From: JBKCHH01 sp046302855
GTDB taxonomy: Bacteria; Pseudomonadota; Alphaproteobacteria; Rickettsiales; UBA8987
Direction: 5' to 3'
NCBI GenBank assembly: GCA_046302855.1
Contig: JBKCHH010000035.1
Coordinates: forward strand, 1 to 15,752
Length of the DNA stretch: 15,752 nucleotides
The translations under genes were made by a program, and so were the position numbers. The stretch's first letter is position 1. Each line of letters begins with the position of its first letter. Positions 6,765-12,670 of the stretch are shown piece after piece. The notes under the pieces are model-generated. The model was not told where the DNA came from. It saw only the letters and a list, made by a program, of their open reading frames with translations, and did not search any database.

Positions 6765-7747
6765 TAAACAACCCTACCATCACCACTTATCATTTCCCCT
6801 ATTACAAAAAATTCCTCTCTTAAAGAAATCATTTTTTTAGAAAACTCTTCTAGATTTTCTTTGGCGATAATTGCTATCATGCCAATGCCACAGTTAAAGG
6901 TGCGGAGCATTTCTAGCTCATCTATATTAGATTCATTTTGAATTAGATTAAAAATACTTGGTCTTTCCCAAGCATTTAGATTAATTTTTGCGGATAGGTT
7001 TTCGTTAAAAATTCTTGGCAAATTTTCAGTAATACCACCACCCGTAATGTGAGAAAAGCCCTTTACTAAATCTGCCCTTGCTAACTCTAGACAGGTTTTT
7101 ACATAGATTTTAGTTGGGGTTAGCAAATCTTTATCAATAACCTTCACCACCTTTCTTACCAAAGAATAGCCGTTGGAATGAATGCCAGATGAAGGTAGCC
7201 CTATAATTAAATCGCCCTCACTTATGTTTTTTTTAGGTAAAAGTTTATCCCGCTCCACAATACCTACGGCAAAGCCAGCTAAATCATATTCTCCTGCCTT
7301 ATAAAACCCCGGCATTTCGGCAGTTTCGCCACCTATTAAGGCACAGTTTGCTTGTTTACAACCATCAGCTATGCCAGCTACCACTTCCTTCATTTTATCT
7401 ACTTCTAGCTTGCCTGTGGCAATATAATCCATAAAGAATAATGGCTCTGCCCCTTGCACCACTATATCATTTACGCACATTGCTACTAGATCTATCCCTA
7501 CCGTATTGTGAATATTTAGCTCTTCCGCAATTTTTAGCTTGGTGCCAACGCCATCGGTAGAGGCAACCAGCAAGGGGTTTTTATATTTTAGAGCCATTAT
7601 ATCGAACAATGCTCCAAACCCGCCAATTTCTTCTACCACGCCTAGCCTTTTGGTAGCTTTAGCTAAGGGCTTAATTTTTTCTACAAACCTATCGCCAGCA
7701 TCAATATCCACGCCACTTGAGGCGTAATTAATAGTTTGTTTTGCCAT
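6761..7747 (-). CDS. purM: Phosphoribosylformylglycinamidine cyclo-ligase (AIR synthetase)
   Basis: The product is 328 residues from the ATG complementary to 7745-7747; the family is usually about 340-350. It catalyses ATP-dependent ring closure of FGAM to AIR, step five of purine synthesis, in the cytoplasm. MAKQTINYASSGVDIDAGDR is the typical N-terminus, so the 40-codon upstream extension towards 7867 is rejected. Key motifs are STDGVGTK (63-70), GIDLVAMCVNDIVVQGAEPL (84-103), GGETAEMPG (139-147) and GFSHITGGGITENLPR. It is convergent with polA, with stop codons overlapping, and divergent from coaX over 73 bp. No clear Shine-Dalgarno precedes the start. No other pur gene is nearby. Confidence 0.96.
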   Translation of the reverse strand: MAKQTINYASSGVDIDAGDRFVEKIKPLAKATKRLGVVEEIGGFGALFDIMALKYKNPLLVASTDGVGTKLKIAEELNIHNTVGIDLVAMCVNDIVVQGAEPLFFMDYIATGKLEVDKMKEVVAGIADGCKQANCALIGGETAEMPGFYKAGEYDLAGFAVGIVERDKLLPKKNISEGDLIIGLPSSGIHSNGYSLVRKVVKVIDKDLLTPTKIYVKTCLELARADLVKGFSHITGGGITENLPRIFNENLSAKINLNAWERPSIFNLIQNESNIDELEMLRTFNCGIGMIAIIAKENLEEFSKKMISLREEFFVIGEMISGDGRVVY

Positions 7748-7820
7748 CTGGAATAATAATTTTGCCTTTCCTTTAATCAAAATCTGCACTAAATGCAACT
7801 TGAAGTAAGAATATTTCAAT

Positions 7821-8600
7821 ATGCTTCTAGTAATTGACATAGGCAATACCAACATTTCCTTTGCCATTTTTGAGAAAAATAAAATTCTTTACAAGTGGCG
7901 GCTTTCCACCAAGGGCTCAAAAACAGCGGATGAATATTATCTAAATATTTGTGATTTTTTGGAACTAGCAAAAATTAAGATAAACCAAATTGATTCTGCC
8001 ATAATTTCTAATGTTGTTCCCCAAAGCCTGTTTGAAATTAAAGCGTTTTTTGAAAAATACTTAAAAATTACTCCATTAGTAGTGGGGGAAAAATCGGTTA
8101 AGCTCCCCATACAGGTGAAAATAACCAATCCAAATGAGGTTGGGGCAGATAGAATTGTAAATGCGGTTGGGGCTTTAAAAAATTCTCCAGCTCCAATAAT
8201 AATTATAGACTTTGGCACGGCAACTACTTTTGATGTGGTTGATAAGAACAAGAACTATATAGGGGGCGTAATAGCACCGGGGGTGAATCTTTCCCTTTCC
8301 TCCCTACACAAAACGGCAGCAAAATTACCACAAATTGAAATTGCTAAGCCAGAAAAGGTAATTGGTAAATCTACCATAGAGGCAATGCAATCTGGCATAT
8401 TCTATGGTTATAAGGGCTTGATTGAAGAACTAATTAAACAAATTACAAAAGAATTGGGTGGAGAAAAAAAACCTTCCGTAATTGCAACGGGTGGGCTTGG
8501 TATTTTATTTGCCGATGCATCAAATTTAATAGATAGTTATAACGAAGACCTAACCATCCATGGGCTAAAAACCATATGGGAGTTTAATGAAAATAATTAA
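7821..8600 (+). CDS. coaX: Type III pantothenate kinase
   Basis: The product is 259 residues, the normal family size. It phosphorylates pantothenate, the first committed step of CoA synthesis; type III enzymes need a monovalent cation and are not feedback-inhibited by CoA. The ASKHA-fold motifs are all present: VIDIGNTN (4-11, phosphate-binding), PNEVGADRIVNA (about 102-113, with the catalytic Asp), DFGTATTFD (about 131-139) and GGVIAPG (about 148-154). The C-terminal part has VIATGGLG. It heads a plus-strand cluster: its last 14 bp overlap the start of yidD. This suggests translational coupling with yidD and yidC. Confidence 0.95.
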   Translation: MLLVIDIGNTNISFAIFEKNKILYKWRLSTKGSKTADEYYLNICDFLELAKIKINQIDSAIISNVVPQSLFEIKAFFEKYLKITPLVVGEKSVKLPIQVKITNPNEVGADRIVNAVGALKNSPAPIIIIDFGTATTFDVVDKNKNYIGGVIAPGVNLSLSSLHKTAAKLPQIEIAKPEKVIGKSTIEAMQSGIFYGYKGLIEELIKQITKELGGEKKPSVIATGGLGILFADASNLIDSYNEDLTIHGLKTIWEFNENN

Positions 8601-8826
8601 ATTTTTAGATTTAGCTTTTCGTAAACTATTGATTTATATGGTAAAACTATATAAAAAAATTACCCCCGCCAATTGGTCTTACTCGTGCAAATTTGTTCCC
8701 ACCTGCTCAACTTATGCAATTGACGCCTTAACCAAAAAAAATAGTTTTTTTGCTTTATATTTAATTACAAGAAGATTAATAAGATGCTCGCCCCTTACAA
8801 AGGGTGGTTTAGACCAAGTAAAATAA
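8587..8826 (+). CDS. yidD: Membrane protein insertion efficiency factor YidD
   Basis: The product is 79 residues, typical for the family. A membrane-associated amphipathic N-terminus (FLDLAFRKLLIYMVKLYKKI) is followed by the family core: CKFVPTCSTYAIDAL (Cys-x5-Cys, about 35-50), then ITRRLIRCSPLTKGGLD with a third conserved Cys. YidD assists YidC-dependent insertion of inner-membrane proteins. Usually it lies between rnpA and yidC; here coaX precedes it, overlapping by 14 bp, and yidC starts 2 bp after its stop. A later Met at 8638 is a possible alternative start, but the upstream one is coupled to coaX and gives the usual length. Confidence 0.93.
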   Translation: MKIIKFLDLAFRKLLIYMVKLYKKITPANWSYSCKFVPTCSTYAIDALTKKNSFFALYLITRRLIRCSPLTKGGLDQVK

Positions 8827-8828
8827 TT

Positions 8829-10532
8829 ATGAATGAGAATAAAAATTTAATTTTTGCAGTAGTTTTTTCCATCGCCATTTTGCTTAGTTGGGAGCTGTTT
8901 TTTAGTTCCAAAATAAAAACTGAAAACCCGCCACAAAAGCCGGTTGCAACGGCAACAACTAATACCCAAAAAGCAATCCAAAAAGAAATAAAGCCAGATG
9001 ATATTTTTGTTCCCCTGCCAAAAGATGTATCTTTGCAAAAAACCAGAAACCAAAGGCTTAGCATAAAAAGTGAGAACTTGCTTGGTTCTGTTGATTTAAA
9101 GGGTTTGCGGTTTGATGATTTATCCCTGCCAAATTACAAGGAAACCATAAAGCCAGATTCTAAAAATATTACCATCCTTTCACCCAAAGATACCAAAGGT
9201 GCTTACTTTATTGAGCTTGGCTGGCTTTCTTCCGATGAAAAAATCACCTTGCCAAATAATGATTCTGTTTGGCAGGCAAGTGAAAAGGAAATTATTCCCA
9301 ATAAGCCTGTTATCTTTACTTGGAACAATAAAAAGGGGTTAATTTTTAGCGTTAAGCTGGAACTTGATGATCACTATCTGTTTAAGGTAGAGCAAACGGT
9401 AAAAAACACTACCAAAGAAAAAATAATTCTATTCCCCTACGCTCTAATTAATAGAATTAGGGATGATGGCGAAGAGTTCTTTATTTCGCACGAAGGGCCA
9501 ATTTTAGTGGCAGATAATCTTTTAGAGGAAATTAACTATTCCAAAGTTAAGGAAAAATCCATTCAAAAAGAAAATATTCATGGCTGGCTTGGCTTTACTG
9601 ATAAATATTGGATGAGTGCTATTATTCCGCAGGATAAATTTTCGGCCAATATCTCTTACTACAAGCAGGCAAGTGTTAACAGATATCAAATAGATTATAG
9701 GGGTGAGGCGGTATTGCTAGATGGCAATAGCAAGGCAAAAGCAAATACCAAGTTTATTATTGGTGCTAAAAAACTAACCCAGTTAGATAGTTATGCTCAC
9801 GAATATAACATCCCCCTATTAGATAGGGCGGTGGATTTCGGCTGGTTTTATTTTATCACCAAGCCAATGTCTATAGCCTTGAACTTTTTAGGGCATAGTT
9901 TTGGCAATTTTGGACTGGCAATTTTATTATTTACCGTTTTTGTTAAGGTGTGCCTATTTCCGCTGGCATATAAATCTTATGTATCCATGGGTAAACTGCG
10001 GGAATTAATGCCCGAATTAAACAAGATAAAAGAAAAATATAAGGGCGATCAAGTTCAGTTTAATAAAGAGCTAATGGGTTTTTATAAAAAACGCGGGGTA
10101 AACCCAGCGGCTGGTTGTTTACCAATTTTACTGCAGATTCCTATTTTCTTTGCCCTTTATAAGGTGTTATTTGTAACTATAGAAATGAGGCACGCCCCCT
10201 TTATTGGCTGGATAAAAGACCTATCTGCCCCAGATAGTTCCAGCATTTTTAACCTATTTGGTTTGCTAAACTACACCGTTCCAAATTTTCTGCCTTACAT
10301 TGGAATATTGCCAATATTATTTTGCATCAGTATGATTATTCAGCAAAGGCTACAGCCAAAACCAACGGATGAAACACAAGCCTTTATAATGAAGGTTCTG
10401 CCCTTTGTTTTCTTATTTGTTTTCGCCTCCTTCCCAGCTGGGCTTGTAATATACTGGACCTGGAGCAATGCCCTATCAATATTGCAGCAGGTAATTATCA
10501 ATTACAAAATTCGCAAAAAAGAGATAAAATAA
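8829..10532 (+). CDS. yidC: Membrane protein insertase YidC
   Basis: The product is 567 residues from ATG at 8829, 2 bp after the yidD stop. The frame opens earlier at 8784 inside yidD, but MNENKNLIFAVVFSIAILLS is the standard N-terminus. YidC inserts and folds inner-membrane proteins alone or with SecYEG. It has a first membrane segment (about 5-23), a large periplasmic beta-sandwich domain (about 60-335), and the conserved C-terminal insertase core. The core starts at GNFGLAILLFTVFVKVCLFP, continues with MPELNKIKEKYKGD and the cytoplasmic hairpin KRGVNPAAGCLPILLQIPIF, and ends in three more membrane segments with FASFPAGLVIYW. The tail is basic (YKIRKKEIK). The gene ends directly against repeat copy B. 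Confidence 0.96.
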   Translation: MNENKNLIFAVVFSIAILLSWELFFSSKIKTENPPQKPVATATTNTQKAIQKEIKPDDIFVPLPKDVSLQKTRNQRLSIKSENLLGSVDLKGLRFDDLSLPNYKETIKPDSKNITILSPKDTKGAYFIELGWLSSDEKITLPNNDSVWQASEKEIIPNKPVIFTWNNKKGLIFSVKLELDDHYLFKVEQTVKNTTKEKIILFPYALINRIRDDGEEFFISHEGPILVADNLLEEINYSKVKEKSIQKENIHGWLGFTDKYWMSAIIPQDKFSANISYYKQASVNRYQIDYRGEAVLLDGNSKAKANTKFIIGAKKLTQLDSYAHEYNIPLLDRAVDFGWFYFITKPMSIALNFLGHSFGNFGLAILLFTVFVKVCLFPLAYKSYVSMGKLRELMPELNKIKEKYKGDQVQFNKELMGFYKKRGVNPAAGCLPILLQIPIFFALYKVLFVTIEMRHAPFIGWIKDLSAPDSSSIFNLFGLLNYTVPNFLPYIGILPILFCISMIIQQRLQPKPTDETQAFIMKVLPFVFLFVFASFPAGLVIYWTWSNALSILQQVIINYKIRKKEIK

Positions 10533-10677
10533 AACCTATGCCTAATTCTACTTCTATGGATTTTTATGCTTTCGCTTCGATGCTCGAATCCTCATTTACT
10601 TTGTGTAAACTGCGGTTCTGTGCTTCGAGGCAAAGGCATAAAAATTTCATATAAGCGAATTATGCAAAGGTTTTTAA
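10530..10677 (+). repeat. Intergenic palindromic repeat, copy B (yidC-galU gap)
   Basis: The element fills the yidC-galU gap. The left end, TAAAACCTATGCCTAATTC (10530-10548), begins on the yidC stop codon. The right end runs 10653-10677 (GCGAATTATGCAAAGGTTTT within it) and matches the right end of copy A at 23 of 25 positions. The ends are imperfect inverted repeats of each other. The interior is a second palindrome: ATTTTTATGC near 10560 pairs with GCATAAAAAT near 10637, flanking TTTAC-TTTGT-GTAAA, a small hairpin. It is unrelated to the interior of copy A. It may also act as a transcript-end structure after yidC. Confidence 0.7.
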
Positions 10678-10686
10678 TTGATATAT

Positions 10687-11562
10687 ATGCCTAAAAAGCT
10701 AACAACAGCCATCTTTCCAGTGGGTGGGTTGGGAACCAGATTCCTGCCTGCCACCAAGGCTATGCCAAAGGAAATGTTGCCCGTGGTGGATAAGCCAATT
10801 ATTCAATATGCTTTTGAATGGGCAAGGGAAATTGGCATAGAAAAGTTTATTTTTATAACTGGCCGCAATAAAAACATTATTAATAATCATTTTGATAATT
10901 CTTACGAGCTAGAAAAAACCCTATCTGAAAAGCAAAAGAATGAGCTTTTAGATTCAGTAGTAAATTGGTTGCCAAGTGCCGGTTCCATTGCCTTTGTGCG
11001 TCAACAAAAGCCGCTTGGCTTAGGGCATGCCGTATTATGTGCTAAAAACTTTTTGGCAAAAGATGAAGATTTTTTAGTAATGCTTTCAGATGAAATGTTT
11101 TTATCCAAAACAAACTTTTTGCTACCCCTAAAAAAGGCTTATGAAGAATATAATTCTAACATAATTGCCATTCAAAAAATAGAAAAAGAACAAACCATCA
11201 ACTATGGTATGGTAGAGCCAAACAAACTATTGGCTAAGGGAATTCACCAACTAAAAGCAATGGTAGAAAAGCCTTTGCCCCAAAATGCACCTTCCGATCT
11301 TTCTATTTGTGGGCATTATATTTTAAAGTATGAGGTCTTTTCGCACCTAGAAAAGGTTGTGGCTGGCAAAAATGGTGAGATTCAACTAACTGATGCTTTA
11401 AATTCACTAGCCCACAGCACGCAAGTTCTGGGCGTTGAAATTGAGGGCAAAAGATTTGATTGTGGCAACAAAATTGGCTTTCTTTCCGCCAACCTAGCAT
11501 TCGCTTTAGAGAGGGAAGATTTACGCAGTGAAGTGAAAAAGATAATAAAATCTTACCTATAA
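10687..11562 (+). CDS. galU: UTP-glucose-1-phosphate uridylyltransferase
   Basis: The product is 291 residues from ATG at 10687. It makes UDP-glucose from UTP and glucose-1-phosphate for envelope polysaccharides and glycolipids. The nucleotidyltransferase signature GGLGTRFLPATKAMPKEM spans residues 13-30, followed by LPVVDKPIIQYA. Further family blocks are FVRQQKPLGLGHAVLCA, INYGMVEP, MVEKP, GHYIL and GEIQLTDAL. An in-frame TTG at 10678 would add three residues and lies 7 bp after AAAGG from repeat copy B, so it may be the real start. ATG 10687 fits the usual family N-terminus (six or seven residues before the AIFPVGG strand) but has no Shine-Dalgarno. The TAA stop overlaps the remnant thiC stop at 11558-11560. 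Confidence 0.94.
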   Translation: MPKKLTTAIFPVGGLGTRFLPATKAMPKEMLPVVDKPIIQYAFEWAREIGIEKFIFITGRNKNIINNHFDNSYELEKTLSEKQKNELLDSVVNWLPSAGSIAFVRQQKPLGLGHAVLCAKNFLAKDEDFLVMLSDEMFLSKTNFLLPLKKAYEEYNSNIIAIQKIEKEQTINYGMVEPNKLLAKGIHQLKAMVEKPLPQNAPSDLSICGHYILKYEVFSHLEKVVAGKNGEIQLTDALNSLAHSTQVLGVEIEGKRFDCGNKIGFLSANLAFALEREDLRSEVKKIIKSYL

Positions 11563-11583
11563 ATAAATCTTCCCGCTTTTTTT
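11561..11583. repeat. Left direct repeat (attL-like): remnant of thiC 3' end
   Basis: AAATAAATCTTCCCGC (11561-11576) then T-rich sequence, matching 12675-12697 at 22 of 23 positions. On the minus strand it continues past 11561 into TTA TAG, giving GKIYL and a stop, in the frame of thiC. That stop (complement of 11558-11560) shares a base with the galU TAA. Confidence 0.7.
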
Positions 11584-11642
11584 TAATAAAATTTTAATTT
11601 TTCTTATTCATAAGTATTTAAAACATTGAAAGGTTTTAAACC

Positions 11643-12668
11643 ATGCCAACATCGGAACAGCTTAAAAAGTGGGAAGACGAGCATAGAAGGGCAGATAAAA
11701 TTTATAGAGCTCGGGTAAATCAATTTTTATCACAATTAAATGCCTCACAACAACAGGTTAGACCTTCTGAACTAGATTTTATTAGACTTCCTGGGGCAGC
11801 AGATGCTCTAGGCCAGCATTTTTTAACCGAACCTGCAGGATTAGAAATAGATGGGCAGGTAATATGTATGACTAGCCTTTCTTCATTTAATGCAAAGAAA
11901 GATGTAAATAAATTTATTATTAATAAGAGGGAGTCAATCCTTTATAAAGAAATACTAGCAAATGCTGATAGATTTATTAGTGAAGGCCTTACTAATTTTG
12001 ATACTGAATGGTTCGAATTACTTGATGGGTTAGCAAAAAATATAAACCAGTCATTAATTGATCGTGGAATATTCTACAAACCTTTTGATTTTAATGAAAG
12101 AAAACAATTAAGATATCCAGTATTTTTTACTGAAGAAAATGCAAAAGAACTTTTTGTTTGTTTCCAAATTGCCACTTTACAAAATGCCATTATAGGAGAT
12201 TTAATTCGAAAATATAAAGATAGGTTACCCATCAAAGTGTTTTCTCTCTTTAATTATTTCACTAATCATAAGTTCCAAAATCCTCATAGAATTAGTTTAA
12301 TAACAGACCCTGAAGGCATTATTATAGCTATTATGGAACAAGACTTTGTCGCAAGGCCATCTAACCCTACAAGGCTTCAACAGCTTTTTACGCCGGGGCA
12401 TGATGGGCATAGGGTAATATATAGACTTGGAGCTGATGGGCTTCCAGATGCTGGCTATTATCTACTCCATGAGTTATTATCCTACCCTGCAAAGCCTGAT
12501 ATCACTACAGGATACAAACCAGTACCAACTAGTAAAGATATTAAACAAATTGAGGAATTAAAGGAACGATTCAAAGAAGCCCGAGAAAGGCATACCCAGC
12601 AACAAGGTAAACCCAACCCTTCAGTTGCATCACCAACAACACCAAGCCAAAATCAGCAAACTTCTTAA
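11643..12668 (+). CDS. Hypothetical protein, unrecognised orphan
   Basis: The product is 341 residues from ATG at 11643, with GAAAGG 9 bp upstream. I do not recognise the family. The N-terminus (1-40) is a charged, probably helical segment (LKKWEDEHRRADKIYRARVN). The middle (about 45-285) looks globular, with alternating hydrophobic and polar segments such as YPVFFTEENAKELFVCFQIA and ISLITDPEGIIIAIMEQDF, followed by HDGHRVIYRLGADGLPDAGY. The end is a charged helix (about 297-318) followed by a low-complexity Pro/Thr/Gln/Ser tail. No signal peptide, membrane segment or known catalytic motif was found. The disordered tail and orphan status would suit a secreted or host-directed protein, but that is speculation. 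It is the only gene in the 11561-12697 segment and is convergent with thiC. Confidence 0.75.
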   Translation: MPTSEQLKKWEDEHRRADKIYRARVNQFLSQLNASQQQVRPSELDFIRLPGAADALGQHFLTEPAGLEIDGQVICMTSLSSFNAKKDVNKFIINKRESILYKEILANADRFISEGLTNFDTEWFELLDGLAKNINQSLIDRGIFYKPFDFNERKQLRYPVFFTEENAKELFVCFQIATLQNAIIGDLIRKYKDRLPIKVFSLFNYFTNHKFQNPHRISLITDPEGIIIAIMEQDFVARPSNPTRLQQLFTPGHDGHRVIYRLGADGLPDAGYYLLHELLSYPAKPDITTGYKPVPTSKDIKQIEELKERFKEARERHTQQQGKPNPSVASPTTPSQNQQTS

Positions 12669-12670
12669 TC

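Noticed and set aside
7748..7867. Longer start for purM (extra 40 residues)
   Set aside because: It would overlap the coaX start and add a sequence foreign to the family; MAKQTINYASSGVD is the expected N-terminus.
8784..8828. Longer start for yidC inside yidD
   Set aside because: The extra 15 residues come from the yidD 3' end in another frame; MNENKNLIFAVVFS is the standard YidC start.
8795..9064. Minus-strand open frame opposite the yidC start
   Set aside because: Antisense shadow of a well-supported gene, with no family signal.
10533..10677. Small RNA or simple terminator after yidC
   Set aside because: The stem lacks a terminal GC-rich hairpin followed by a T-run; the shared ends with copy A make a repeat element the better reading.
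11577..11584. T-run after CCCGC as a rho-independent terminator for galU
   Set aside because: There is no preceding GC stem; the T-run is part of the duplicated thiC end (lysine codons on the other strand).
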